Origin: Floccularia luteovirens | Taxonomy: Eukaryota > Basidiomycota > Agaricomycetes > Agaricales > Squamanitaceae | Assembly (NCBI GenBank): GCA_009739215.1 | Contig: VSJF01000004.1 | Location: forward strand, 372,001-436,000 | Direction: 5' to 3' | DNA: 64,000 bases | Shown: piece by piece, positions 45,872-58,843 of the stretch | Layout of the letters: the number at the start of each line of letters is the position of its first letter | Numbering within the stretch: the first letter of the stretch is position 1 | Notes under the pieces: model-generated | Databases searched by the model: none | What the model was told of the DNA's origin: nothing | Seen by the model: only the letters and a program-made list of their open reading frames with translations | Translations under genes and position numbers: made by a program

Positions 45872-48800
45872 ATGGTTATGCCAAGTAACAATTCTGGTCT
45901 ACCATCCAGTAGTTCTGGCATCTCAACAAGTAGTTCACATCTTTCCGTACAAAGTAATAACTCGCAACGGCCATCATCCACCTTATCCTCGAGACCTTCT
46001 TCCAGGCAATCAACTACACGCCCACAATCTCGCGTCACTCAAAGACCAAAATCAAGTCAAGGGCAAAGACCATCATCCAGCAATTCACAACGACCCCTTT
46101 CAAGACAGGTCCAGCGTCCTCCATCGCGACATGCGCGTTCTCGTCTCCTCCTTTCATGTCAAACTTTAGTCACTCAAATAACGGGCTTAACAGAGGATAT
46201 AGGAGATGAAGCTGTAGATCAAGGGGGAGATGCTGGCATTACATTCAATGCAACTGTAGAATATGCAGTTAAACACCTCGAGTCGGCAACTTTGAATAAA
46301 GGTGCAGTGGGCACGAGTATGGCAGATATGGATGAGCAGATTCGAGGGTGCGTTTGTTCGTGGCTCCTTTCACAGATATTAGTTAACGCGTCGCGATATT
46401 CAGCCATGCACTCAAGGCTCGCATAAACTCAAAAAATGTTTTAAGCGAGGCATTGTTGTCAGCATACGGGCAACTGAAGGCATGTACATCTCGCCCTAGT
46501 GACTTGGACGACACGATTCGGGTATTGGCTTTCCTCGTTTCCTTGATATATGTGTCTCTCTAATCCTGATTGTAGGCGTCGCATATACCAGACCATTTAC
46601 AATTCCTCGTGCGTACCTTTTACCTGCTTGTCTCATCTAATCAACGTAGATATATAGACAACTCTTTCGGCTCCCCCAACTTCCGATACAAACAATTATG
46701 CGGAACGCTACCTAGATCTCCTGAAAAACCCACCGCCACAATCACCTAAGCTAACATGGGAAGCTATACTAGCTGAGGAACCATTTGAAGGCGAACATTG
46801 GGAGGGCATCTATGGGATTTCTGTATCAAATCCAAAATATGATCAACATAGGCGTGGTGACTGGGACAGTACACCATCACTTTCACCCCTCACTTCGGAC
46901 GATTTGGAACTTGATGCTGATGAATCAGAATCGTTGTTCCATGATGTGCGACCAACACTTGCACAAACCTTTGATCTTCCAGCTGTTGATGATTCGTCGG
47001 CAATGCTGGATTCACGTCCACCCCATTCATATACACACCGAAAAGAGTTTGAGCGATTGCGTGCGAAGCAGTATTGGAGAGAAGACTGGCAGAGTGATAT
47101 TGATATGAATCGAAAATTCAACCCCACGGACCCCTCAACATTTGGTGGGTAACGGTTATTTTTGATTTCTTGTCTTATATATGTCGTAGGTCCCGCTTTG
47201 GAACGAGCATCAGTAAAACGGAGTGCAGGACTGGCTGCGCAGGCTTTATTGCAACATGAGGTAAATAATTTCTAACTATATGCTAACTCCACCTGCTTAT
47301 CCATATGATTCAGAAATATTTCAATGAAGAAGACATTCTGCGAGATATTTTAATGGCTTTACAAGGCAGGAAAAATATTGTTTTGGAGTGGAAGGACGGG
47401 TCTCATCAAGTACGCACATAAATTTTATGTGACGAAAGTATTAATTTTACGTTAGATATCAATACCAGCCCCGAGACTATCACACTTATCCTTGGCCTCA
47501 CAAGCCTCAATTTTCTCGTCATTTGCACGAATTTCAACCACTGTGCAACATCTGAGAAACTTTGTTGCATCTGTTCTTGCTCAAATTTATCCACAAAACT
47601 CTCGACATCCTCATGTGTCCACTTTCGCCACGCTCAGCAGGAGAGGTGCGACTATCCGTACGTGTGAGGCATTTGCAGATGCGGTCGACTATGAAATACG
47701 GACACTTGATGCGTGGTGTGCCTCTCGGGAAGAAGCGATCTGTAAAGCGTGCGCTGGAGTCTATGAATCAGGTAACAACCTGATACTAAGTCTCCTCAGC
47801 ACAGAAAAAGCAGTCAGAGATGAGTTTGAAATGACCTTCGATGTTCTCTACGGAATTACTTCCACCATATTTGGACAGCCTTCTGAATCTGCTGGCCAAC
47901 TCGTATTTTCCGGTATAGGTCGCCGGAATGCTGCCGTGTTGACTGCTCAACTTTTGGATATGTTATTCGTTCGTGTGCAGGAACACCTTGAGCGCGGTGA
48001 TACCGTGACGAGTGATGCCCTCATGCGCGTTTTCATAAGGACTGTTGAACCGGTCTGGGGCATGATAGGAAAGTGGTTGCGGAATGGAATGGGTCTGGGT
48101 CTAAATGTTGGCTCTGGTGGATCGGTGTCCGCTGATGAGCTCGATGAGGAATTTTTTATTGAGAGCAATGGTGTTGGGATTGGCATGTTGGGGATGGGAC
48201 TCCTGGATCCAGATTTTTGGAAGGAAGGCTATGCATTACGGGATGATTTTATTTCACCCGACGATATGGACGATACACAACGCGACAAACCTCCAAGACC
48301 ACGTGCTGTGCCACTCTTTCTAGAACAGGTCGCTGAGCTTGTTTTAAGCGCAGGAAAAGCTGTGGGGCTCCTACGTGCGCTTGATAGAGCTACAGCATCC
48401 ACAAAGGACGAGTTCGGCGATTGGGGCACATTTGGGGAATTAGTTGGTCTAGATGACTTGCGCACTGCCCAGCCAGAAGAGGGTAGGCTGTTCTCTGTGT
48501 CTGTTGACACTTTAGCGCACCTTGTATACGATAGGTTGTCACCCAGCTGCAAGGCTAAAGGGGCTCTCCTAGCTCAAGTACTCGTCGACGAATGCTCCCT
48601 GTGGCAACATCTCGGGTCGATTGAAAATTTATACCTGATGAGAAAAGGGGATGCAATGAGCCACTTCACTGATGTCTTATTTGCCAAGGTTAATTGCATT
48701 TTGTTTTCTCCCTATTGACTTCTAATTTCTTTATGCTCAGATGGATACCCAACAATCTTGGGGCGACTTTCATTTCTTAAACAGTGCATTCAACGATGTG

Positions 48801-49982
48801 GTTGAAGCCAATCTCAGTGCAGGTGCTCAGGGATGGATCCAGTCTTTTCTAGTTCGGTTATCCTATCGAAGTAGTGCAAGAGACAAAGAGCAAACAATAG
48901 CGAGGACTATCAAAGCCGTCGATGGACTCACTGTTGAATACGCAGTACCTTTCCCACTAACATATATCTTTCGGCCTGCAGTTCTGCAGATATACAACGG
49001 CATATTCAACTTTTTACTACAGATAAGGCGTGCAAAGAGCGTGCTGGAAAGAATTCTGGTGCGTGGAGAGAGTGGGAAGGAAGCTAGGTTGGGCAATGAA
49101 TTGAAGGTCTTTTATGCATTACGAAGCCGACTCAGCTGGTTTATTAAGTGGATAAATGCTTTCCTCCGATAACAATACATATTAACAGACCGTCTCAACA
49201 GCGTCTTGCTGAACTTTTTGACCACTTATGTGAGTCTCTCTCATGTCTATTCCCATATCTAACACAAATTTAACGTCCTTTCCAAAGGTTTTTCATGCAC
49301 AAGTTCTTAAGTTTCATGAAGACTTCAGAAAGGCACAGTCTCTTGATGAGATGATTCAAATTCATGATGAGCAGTACGTGCCCAACCTATATTCATTCTG
49401 GGTCTGGATTCTTGTCTTAAAGAAATCCACAGCCTCGAACGAATTCAAAGTCGATGTTTATTAAAACCAAACGTAATTTCTTTTTTTTTTTGTCCACCAA
49501 AACTAATTACTGATAAAACAACATTGGTCTAGACCGTTGCTCTACACCGCACGATTCTCTCGATACTTGACATAGCATTAAACTTCAGCAACGCATTTAT
49601 GAATTTTGCAGGGAACGTGACTACGACACACGATGTTTCGCATTCGATCATTATAAAGCGTCACCGTAGCCGACGGCAGAGAAGACAAAAGAAGAACATC
49701 ATCGGTTTCTCGCAATCATTACGAGACTCGGAAGGAAGTTCGGACGATGATGATGACGATGATGATGCAGCTTTGGAACCGCCGGAGCCATCGTTTTCTA
49801 TTGGGATGTCGTCGGTATCTTCTGTTGATGGACTTTCGAATCAGATCGATAAAATGTCGTCAGAGCTGGATGGGCTGGTGAGGTTTGTACGTAGAGGTGT
49901 AGAGAGTTTAGCTGGTGGCGTGGGTCAGGCTGCACCTGCGTTTGGAGTTCTTGCATTTTCTCTCGAGGATTGGGATCTTTAA
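45872..49982 (+). CDS. gamma-tubulin complex component, Spc97/Spc98 family (GCP5-like)
   Basis: Part of the gamma-tubulin ring that nucleates microtubules at the spindle pole. About eleven exons, all in phase. A Ser/Gln/Arg-rich N-terminus (RPSSTLSSRPSSRQSTTRPQ) is followed by the GRIP1-type half (KYFNEEDILRDILMALQGRK, LRNFVASVLAQIYPQNSRHP, FADAVDYEIRTLDAWCASRE, HLGSIENLYLMRKGDAMSHF). The GRIP2-type half reads LTVEYAVPFPLTYIFRPAVL, QIYNGIFNFLLQIRRAKSVL, KFHEDFRKAQSLDEMIQIHD, ILSILDIALNFSNAFMNFAG, and it ends VLAFSLEDWDL. The HDEHLERIQSRCLLKPN joint needs the acceptor before CCTCG at about 49433. The insert between GRIP halves and the acidic run ([12 protein letters not shown]) fit GCP5/GCP6 rather than GCP2/3. 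The exact paralogue needs a tree. Confidence 0.85.
49742..49770 (+). repeat. GAT/GAC trinucleotide repeat in GCP5-like gene
   Basis: A short imperfect (GAY)n run encoding eight consecutive Asp residues. Confidence 0.7.
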
Positions 49983-50125
49983 TATTCTCAGTTGTGTCTT
50001 TAAAAGGTTCTGTTGAGCCAAAAAAAAATGAAGTCGACTATACAACTACTTTGTAGCATTAACGATACATTGATTTACTACGTCAATTGTCATTGGTAAA
50101 GCCATAAAATAACTCCAAATCACCA

Positions 50126-51528
50126 CTACGAGACAGACCCTGCACCGCGTACGTCAACTCTCCTGTTGATGCCCCCAAGGAGTATTTTTATCAATACATC
50201 TGCATTCAATTGACCTAGATATGGGGTGGTATCCACAATATCCTACAGGAGTTGTTAGCGTCGAATAGATGGGGAATAGATTTGGCACATACTCGAATCT
50301 TATGTTTTTCCGTTAAATCATTGTCAAGTTTATTAAGATACTCCATTGCGCTGCGGGAATTGCCTATTTGAACAAATTGTATGCCCAACTATGTATTGAT
50401 GCGGTCAACTTCGGTAATATGGAGAGAGAGGGGGGTTTATAAGGTCACCTGTGTGATGGGGAAATTCTTCGCATCCAGACGTTTTGCTGCTTGTACAATG
50501 ACTGGTTCCGGATCATCGGCTACCCGCAAAATTAGGTTTGATTGAGATAAAAAGGGAATGTACGCACTAGGTGCTCCGTCCGTAATGATAATGAAATTTA
50601 TTGGCTTGATTTTCTTTAGTGCAGCTGGACCACCAGAAGCCTGAGCTTTCTCGATTTCGTAAAGATATGGATGCAAAAGTTCTTCCAATTTTCCTCCTAT
50701 TGGGGTGATTCCCCGCGGATATACCGTTTTGAACAGCTTATTGACATCTTGAGAGTTCTAAATTAGGAAGGTTTGTTTCTTCGTCAATGGGCAGGTTTAT
50801 AGTGGAAATGACTCACTTTCATGTTCAGCCCGATTGTTTCATCGTTCAAGAAATGGATATCAATCCCGTCTGCGTCGTATTGGCCCGCTAGATCAGCCAA
50901 TGTAGACAGTGTTTGGGTAGCCTGCGACGTATATGTTCAGTTGCAGTTCTGTACACAGCTGACATTAGATATATACTTCATGCCACAAAGCACCTTGCAT
51001 CGATGCTGAATCATCGACGACGAAAACTGTATTGTACTTCTTGAGCGTTTCCAATGCATCTTCTTTCGATTGCTGACGCATAGGCGTTCTCAAGTCTAAC
51101 AAGGCATCAGTTCAATATGATTGGATTGATGATGAAAGGCAATACATACAAGTGTTTGATCTTGGCGCACGAGAAGAGGAGCCATTTGGTGGGTGTACAA
51201 TTGTTGTATGACGCGAGCCAGCTGAACTTGTATCAACAACAGGGCTACTGGGCATACTAAGAGAGACAGGCATATTGATATCAACAGGAGAGTTGGCTAC
51301 GGGTTCTGGCATCGTGGGTGTGTAAGGCGGTGGAGGTTCTGCTGTAGTCTGAGGCTGGTTGTCTGATCTGCTTCGATTCACAACCATGCCATTGCCAACT
51401 CGACTACTGTGATGCCTTTGTCGATGGCTGGGATCAGACACCCTTCGAGAAACAGCGCTAGGCTTGCTGATAGTTTGCATGCTGTTTCTCTTGCTAGATT
51501 TTCTCGCACTAGAACTTGAGTTTCCCAT
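50126..51528 (-). CDS. von Willebrand factor A domain protein, possibly myristoylated
   Basis: Starts MGNSSSSARKSSKRNSM, a good N-myristoylation context next to a basic cluster, so membrane attachment is likely. A Ser/Pro-rich spacer (EPPPPYTPTMPEP) leads into a vWA domain: TVFVVDDSASMQG carries the MIDAS DxSxS motif, and NFIIITDGAPS contains the third MIDAS Asp. Other strands are ADGIDIHFLNDE, YPRGITPIGGKLEELLHPYL, LGIQFVQIGNSRSAMEYLNK and HKIRDIVDTTPYLGQLNADV. The stop at 50126-50128 follows GGINRRVDVRGAGSVS. This layout is common in Agaricomycetes; partner and function are unknown. At least six exons. Confidence 0.82.
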
Positions 51529-52112
51529 TATCGTAGAAGTTGGTGGTGGTAAGGAACAAGATAGATATAGCCCCGATATGTGCGGGTTGTGCTCCGTTGC
51601 CTCTGAATTTGAAAGCCTGGAAATATAATCACTCCGAGGCCACAAGTTTCCGAATGCCTAGTCTTTGTTCTTTCCGGAAGGTAGCAGTTCTGGTTTCGCC
51701 GTTTGACAATCTAACGTCGTGATGTCTAAGGCAAAGGTTGAAATTGATGCGAAAGCTGAAGAAGCTCACATAAGAGCGGCGCCCCTAAATGCTCGCACAA
51801 CTGATGAATGTATAACACCAACCATCTGGCAGATTGTTACGCACAATAATAAGTATGTAAAAATTGATAATGATTTCTACAGCAACTGGATACTAGGAAA
51901 CGCACTCATGACTGGCATAAGTAAGATCTTATTAACTTAGCTATGATAGAGAGAATACTGAGATTGTCTGTACTGTCACGTGGTATAAACACGGCTAAAT
52001 ATAGCCGATCTTAACACAGCAGTGACATACACAGCCAGCCTGAATGTAACAATTATATGGTTCAAGCTCGAACTCCAGCATCTCCTTCCACGCGTTTCTT
52101 AATTTCACTTAC
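51529..52112. other. divergent intergenic region
   Basis: Promoter region between the vWA gene (minus) and the CNH gene (plus). An open frame at 51722-51940 (72 residues, unrecognised) starts with ATG but has no splice or family support. Confidence 0.45.
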
Positions 52113-54897
52113 ATGTCACCCGAACAATACAGTCGGGTAGAACAAGATTTCAACATTCCCAAGGGTGGGGATGAACTACCTACTTACGACGACCTTGCTG
52201 TTCAAGGTGGTCCAAATTCAAGGTCTTCAACGAATTATTTTTGCCGAATTTATGGAGCTAATAATAAGGATTTATCAGGTTTGGAAGGTGGAAGGGTTGG
52301 ATAGAGAAGAGGCGAGTTTTACTGCCACGCCGTTGTAGGTAATCTTGGATTAATCTAATTATCTTTAGGGCTGCCGAACGATACAACGATATTACACCAG
52401 AGGAGCGTCAACGCAGGCGGGAGCGCGGATGGGGTAATGAAGACCACGAGGTATGTCTCTTACTCTCAAGTGTACTCCTGGCTCTGAAATCTTGCAAGTC
52501 CCATTCGTCTCTAAGAGCACAAAGAGATATTCAAGGATCTAGCAGGTCCACGACACCTCACATTATTTCAATCCAGCCAACTCCACGTGGGGAACTCCTG
52601 GAAGAGCACCCAGCAGCATTAATACCTGGCCTTTCTCCATCGTCACCCTCGAGACCACATTTTCAAGATGCTGATAGATCACAATCGCCGCTTATGCATC
52701 TTCATATTGAGACAGAGAACTTGTCGATATCAAATCCTCATATCGATGAACAGTTGGATGATCCTCAAGCATTACCACCTCTGCCTTTCGTGAGCCAGAG
52801 TATTCCACCAACCCACCTCAAGCTCAACAATTTCGGCTCTCGGTTCCTTCCTCACACGACTTCACCCATCAGATGCTTATTGCCTCTTATGTCTGATCAG
52901 TTGGTACTTATAGGACATGATGAAGGACTCTCAGTTTTGGACATGTTCCCTCAGCAATGGACTGAGACTGGTTCTATTGTGGTTAAAGGCCCAGACGAAG
53001 CTACCGTCAAAACAATATGGAAAGGCGAGAGGTATGTATAACAAGTCCCCGCTTTAGTCTGCTGACACACCTATGCAACGTGCAGTGTGCACCAAATGAA
53101 TATACTTGAAGCTTGAGAATGTTGGAGATGACACGCCGCAAGGTGTCATTTTGTTCCTTATCGGCCCTGTCCCTGATTCTTCACCTGTAAAAGACCCGGA
53201 TTCATTTCGCTCAATTCGGATGTACAACCTTGCAAGCCTGATAAATCTAGCTAGATGGGCCATTTCACGGAAGGTAGTCTTGATTTGTCTCTTAGAACAT
53301 TCTGGTCACTAACCTAAATGCAGGGAGCACCACCTTTAGAGCTCCATAAGCCGTCCCATTGGCATTCGCCTCAAAGCTCTCCTAGAAAACATAAACAACA
53401 CGGTAGTATTGCACGTAGTCTTCGGTCTCTCACAGCGTCAAGCTCTTTACCACCAACAGAAGCCGATGTTTTGTATCACCATCTTGTACCGTCACCGTCA
53501 AGTCCTCTTGTAGAACGACGTGATCTACCTGCGGATCGTTTCCCACCTCGACAAGAAACCAACGATTCTACTTGGGATTTCATCGAGGACCAACCTTTGC
53601 GTTGGGCTACTGATTACGTGTCACTGGCAACCCCTGGCTCACGCCTGTCGAGCTCTTCAGTCATTTCTTACGCTCTCTGGGCTGATCCAAGCCGCAAGGG
53701 AAAAGGCGGGGAGCTCCTTGCAGTTGCTACTAAAAATAACATCATGCTGTATGAGACATTAAAAGGCGAGCGTGCTTTTCGTTTCGTGAAGGTATGTATG
53801 ATATGTATGACACAAATAGTTTACTGTTATAGATATCTGACTTGTATGTAGGAATTCTATACGCCTCTCCACCCACGGAGTATAACATTCTTCCAACAAT
53901 CAGCATATAACGGGAACGGCAGCAAGGGTGGCATCGAAAATAACGCAGGTCTGTTTAATCATCATGCAAAGTCTGAAAATACACATACCATCCGTGCCCT
54001 AGTTGATCCCACACGTAACTCCATGCTACACCCTATGATGAGTTTTGGGAAACATCTCAGCCTTTTTGTCGTATTCGACAAGAAAGCAGGATGGATTCGA
54101 CTAGTGGATTCTGCTGTAGGAGAACTAGAACTGTGTGACTTACCAGGCACCTCCGCTCCACCACAATCCCTCTTTCAATTACCGTGAAAGCATGTCTTCA
54201 CCACGGGGCAAAACACGTCTGTCATTCGAGTCTCACAGCTCATCTACAAAATGGATACCACTAGTCATACAGGAAATACCTGGTTGGGAGGATAGCTCTA
54301 TTTCCTCAAACGAGATCCTCCTCTTTACAAAAGGGAAACGAACACATATCCTACCTTCACCCTTACCTGCCAACTCAGCACAATATCCCCCATTAGCACA
54401 TTCTTAATTGGAAGACAGTCCCCAAGGTCATAACATCCCGCGTCTGTGATTCAGATGATTCCACAGATGGAGAAGAAACAGGACAATACCTCCAAGTCAT
54501 CGGATTTTGTGATTACGGTTTGGAGATACAAGAATTACCCATATTAGCTTTGGGAGGTGGTAAAAGCAAGGGTAAAGGCAAAGGCAAAGCCCGCACAACA
54601 TACGAAGAGTTCGTTCAGGCAGAAGAAGATTTTGGGGGTGAAACTGGTTTCTTGTGTGCTGGAGGTCATTGGGATCAATTTGACAGACTTCTTCGTCCGG
54701 AAGATGCTCACAGTCCCTCAATTGCGAGCCATATGTCTGCAGACTCCTTTAATAGTCTGGAATCTACAGATATAATCACTCAGATGAAGAAGACTGAAGG
54801 TATATACGGGTGGTGCAGAAAAGGTGCCGCTGATTGGCGGGTATTCTGGGTAGGGGGGACTTCATCTCGCAATGATGTGTTGTTCAAGGAGACATGA
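52113..54897 (+). CDS. CNH (citron homology) domain protein, frame broken in three places
   Basis: Starts MSPEQYSRVEQDFNIPKGGD. Short 5' exons give FGRWKGWIEKRAAERYNDIT and PEERQRRRERGWGNEDHE, then a Ser/Pro-rich linker and a CNH beta-propeller (IRCLLPLMSDQLVLIGHDEG, LSVLDMFPQQW, GGELLAVATKNNIMLYETLK, HLSLFVVFDKKAGWIRLVDS, TKWIPLVIQEIPGWE, YGWCRKGAADWRVFWVGG). CNH domains usually bind Rho-type GTPases or vacuolar tethers; no RhoGEF or kinase domain is seen here. The intron at 52312-52368 starts with GC (GAAGAG|GCGAG). The frame moves by one base near 53100 (VHQMNI to LKLENVG), near 54135-54180 (PPQSLF to RESMSSPRG) and near 54402-54415 (YPPLAH to WKTVPKV). Each looks like one extra base. Pseudogene or consensus errors. 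Confidence 0.72.
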
Positions 54898-55206
54898 GAG
54901 GAAACGAAAAACTAAAACAAGGGAGGCAGAGGGATGAGCATACCACAAAAAGATCTGTTGTATACCTGTTTGTAATTCGATATGGACTGTGCATGTACTA
55001 TGGACTAGATTTACGAAGTATATTCTACAGAGATACGATAGTAGCTCAATGTACATAGGACTAAAAAACAATGAGAAAACTAATGGACGAAACTGCCGGG
55101 ATGAAAAGAGTGTATAAAGTCCTATATTGTCAAGTAAGTCTATTCAAAGCGTAAATAAATATTACCGAGAGAGATCCTGCGAGTAGAAAAAAATGTATGC
55201 ATGAAG
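54898..55206. other. convergent 3' region
   Basis: 309 bp between two convergent genes; no feature seen. Confidence 0.6.
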
Positions 55207-58200
55207 TTATCGAGTAGGAGGTCGAGATCCTGGGTGAGTATTATTATTGGTAGCCTGATTGAGCTTATTGGCTGAAGATTGCGGTTTTCGGATGACAACG
55301 AAGGAACGCTGTGGCTGTTGACTACTTGAGGGTTCACCCAAACCACCAAGTTCTTCATCTACTGGTGACGAGACAGAAGGTGCATCCTTCACAGGTGTAT
55401 TTTCGCTCTGGGCACGCGTTCTTCTTAGGTGATACCATGGCTTTTTCTTCGGCTGGTCATCGTCATCGTCGTCATCGTCATCATCTCCATTGGCTCCAAC
55501 CATGAATTTCGATGCCATAGCTGGTAATAATCCACTTCCAACACTTGCGCTCGAGTTCTGTGAATGGAGCTTTATTCTCGCAGGAGGCACTACACCAGTA
55601 TATATTCCCATCTGGATCTTCAATGATAGCACTCTGGGACTTCGTCCGTATGTGTGACGGTTGCATCGCACCTGGGGGCAACATCGCATATTCTGGCTGT
55701 CTTGCCACGCTTGACACAGAAGGTGGGTGATCGTTATCATCGTCATCGAAAAGTACTGGCTGCGCTAGCGCTGTGCTGCTCTGCTGACCGATAGACGGGA
55801 ATGTATGAGTAGAACCTGAGGTAATGGCATATGGTGTGTCAATATGCGCACGACCACCCCCTATTCGAGAGAAGCCTGACGCCGCAGGCATGGATGGTTT
55901 GGGTAAGGTGGGGGAATTAGGCGAATCATTGGTCACAGGGGCATATCCAGGTCTTGGGAAAGGTTTCCATGCGCCCATAATATAACCTTCATCATCACTG
56001 TCTTCTCTGTAAGGTCTATTAACATGTTCAGGTCTTAATACAGACGGTGGTGGACCAGAGCTTGCGGATCCTTTTCTTGACTCGGCCCCCAAGAACCTAG
56101 GGGGTACGGAATTGTCAGAATCACGATTAAGTTCAGTTTGAGATGTGGTGGGTATGAACTGAGAGCTTTTGGCCTTTGGCAGACGTTTAGATCGTTTCCT
56201 TGGTCCACAGCACCCTAATAGGCCACAAGCCCCGATTAGTCCGCTATCAACGACGTGTCTACTCCTGTCAAAGCCTATTCCACCAGATATGCGAACGACA
56301 GCCTCAATGATCTTGACTACTAGCATCAGGAACAGTGCTAGATAAACCAGTGCGAGGATAATCAGAATTCCATATGCCACCCATCCTCCTGGACCAGGAC
56401 CAATGGATATCTGTCAACCACAAAATATCATTTAGAGGGTGAAACATCCATTTAAAAACTAAACTGACCGTGGGTGTCAAAATGACAAGTAACACAGCGA
56501 CGACGATCCTTGCCACGCAGAACAGGAAGCTGATCAACCCCATACTAGCACCACTTCCCCATGGTAGCCAGATGCTTGTCACCAATGCTGATGCCACCTC
56601 GACAACGAGTATAATAATAGCTTGCGTTGTGCCACTCTTCTGGCCAGCACCAACTGTTACTCCAACAGCAATATTGGTTGCAAACAAGAGACTGGCAAAC
56701 ATCTGTGACCCGTGACGATAGTGATTGTATAACGGCCCAAGAGATAGCAATGTTCGTGTCTCATCATACAGCTTGTTTGTAGTCGTGAACGTTACCCGAA
56801 GAACAAGATGTGCAGGGATTAGGAGGGAAAACACTGCGAAAGAAAAGGCAGCAAGAACAATTGAAGCGAGAGAAGCCTGGGACCGAGGAAGCGTCATGTT
56901 GTAGCACGAAAAAATTGTGACAGGAAGATGGAAAAGAACAAGGATGCGGACAAGGTTTCCATGCAACACGTCCCCATGGAAAGTATTAATTTCAGAGCGA
57001 ATCCTCCACCAAGCTCGATGACTATTTATCCCTCTTTCACCTGATCCATTAGATCCACCTGAAGCTAGCGGAAGAGCAAACCTTGAGACTGGGTACTTGT
57101 TACCTCCAAGAGATGCGTGGCCAGTCAATGATTTATTTTCCTCTGATGTAGGTCCTGAAGCATCCAATCCCAGCTCCTTACTAAATACGGGGCTGCGAGA
57201 TCCAGCTAGTCTGTTCATGGCTGTTGGGCCCTGTTGGTGGGACCCATGTAGGGCCCCTGTGACAAAAGACACAGTGTGATCGAGAAACCATACAAAGAGT
57301 GAGAGAGCAATCGTTGCACCAATGATGCCTAAGAAAAGAATTATGCATATCGGGAACAAGTCCTGAGGTTGGATGCCAAGAGTGTACGCGAAGGAAGATA
57401 TCCCATTAGTTGCGTTCCCTGGGAGGGTGAAGATGGTGTTCGGTATAGTGGGGTCAATGAATAAAGGTGAGGTTGGATCCGCTACTTGATCAGCGAAATT
57501 CTCTGGAGGAGTGAATGGTAAAGTGTAAAGTGGATTCCAATGATGGAGGTGTCCATTTTTTGTCAAGGTGATATCTAGCAAAAGAGTCAATGCATTTGTA
57601 ATATGGCAGATAGATTGCCTTACTGTAAGACAGAGTCGACCACGCAGTCTGGGTGAGTAAAGGGTCTGGATCCACAATAGGTTTATCAATAGTGCTTATT
57701 TGGAATGAGATTACTCACAAACAAACTGCGGCCATTGTACTGCAACCATAGCTAGCATAGTGCACCATTGGGTATGGAATATGACGTCGCGCATGGAAGG
57801 TGTGCCTGTAGCAATCTAAGATAAAGATCATCTACAAAATGGATAAGGACGAACTGAATCTCATGAGGGCAGGAGAGGCTGCGAGTCTTTCTCCACTAAT
57901 AGCACTAGCAAGAATGAAACCAGCACTCTGCGCTTTTGCCCATACCCCAGGTTTTGATATTCTCCGCCCCCATGCTGACACTATACGTGCTATACCTACC
58001 ACTACCCAATAGGCAGCTGTAAGAGCAACCGTTGACCATAATAGAATCCTTGCATTGCCATATGATGAATCGAAGCGAGGGTCAAGGGGAGTTGTGAAGA
58101 CATCGACACACAAGAGTTCGACACCAAAAGGATCTACAGCGCGCAGCCGAGTTTCCAAAGTTGTTAAAGATCTGCTATTGCCCAGTGGAATGGTAGATGC

Positions 58201-58685
58201 AAAAGCGAAAGGACCCGCTGCAATCGGACAGAATGTTTTGGAAGTTGGGTCTAATGCCGGAAGAGGAGATGGTGGACGGAGTGATGTACACAGAAATGAA
58301 CTATTTGACCAAGCGCTCAAAGTTAAAACAGAGGTTGTTGTGAAAAGGGTTGCTGCATAAAAGTGAGATGATGACGGTGACGATAATCACGCAAACTGCA
58401 AGAAACTAACGAACCTGCACTTGAACTCTGGTTTGTCAAACCCACTATCTCTTTGGGACTCTGGCCGAACACCGTCAAATTGAGGTAGTGGCCCCACTCG
58501 TCATTTTGCAGAATTTGGCCAAAGACATTATTGATGGTAAATTTTTGGTCTTCCTGGGTTCCGACATCGAAACAATCAAGAAAGGATAATGTTGCAGGGT
58601 CTGCAAGGACTCGGGGCACGGCCATGAGGAGAAGGAGAGAGAACAAAGTACTTGGTAAAGAGAGGAAATTCATGATTGTCATCAT
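55207..58685 (-). CDS. fungal TRP-like channel (ML-like domain, Flc/Pkd2 type)
   Basis: Membrane protein with signal peptide ([20 protein letters not shown]), a Cys-containing ML-like lipid-binding domain ([34 protein letters not shown]), then TRP-type transmembrane segments ([100 protein letters not shown]). A long cytosolic tail follows. Fungal members (Flc1-3, Pkd2) act in calcium entry, FAD or heme handling and cell-wall integrity; which applies here is unknown. Near 55600-55610 the tail frame moves by one base: [10 protein letters not shown] runs into [17 protein letters not shown] in the next frame. It ends GSRPPTR. The start could be 58685 or the internal ATG at 58673. Divergent from GatB with 158 bp between starts. 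Confidence 0.87.
55457..55490 (-). repeat. Asp-coding trinucleotide repeat in TRP-like gene
   Basis: Imperfect (GAY)n run, read on the minus strand as ten Asp residues after VGANG. Confidence 0.7.
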
Positions 58686-58843
58686 GGCATGCGACGAGGA
58701 GAGCCTCGAGGAGAGTGAGGGGGACGACGGAGAGAAGTTGGGAGAAGAGAAGCTCAAAAAGTGGCCAACGGCCAACAAACGCCACCAACCGTCCCAATCC
58801 CGGATTATGTCATCCCGTCCTTCCGTTCTCTCGGCATCATCCA

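Noticed and set aside
49380..49435. Suspected frame break in the GCP5-like gene after IQIHDE
   Set aside because: Using the acceptor ATCCACAG|CCTCG gives HDEHLERIQSRCLLKPN in frame.
51722..51940. 72-residue open frame in the vWA/CNH divergent region
   Set aside because: Has an ATG, but no homology I recognise and it lies in a promoter interval; kept only as a note.
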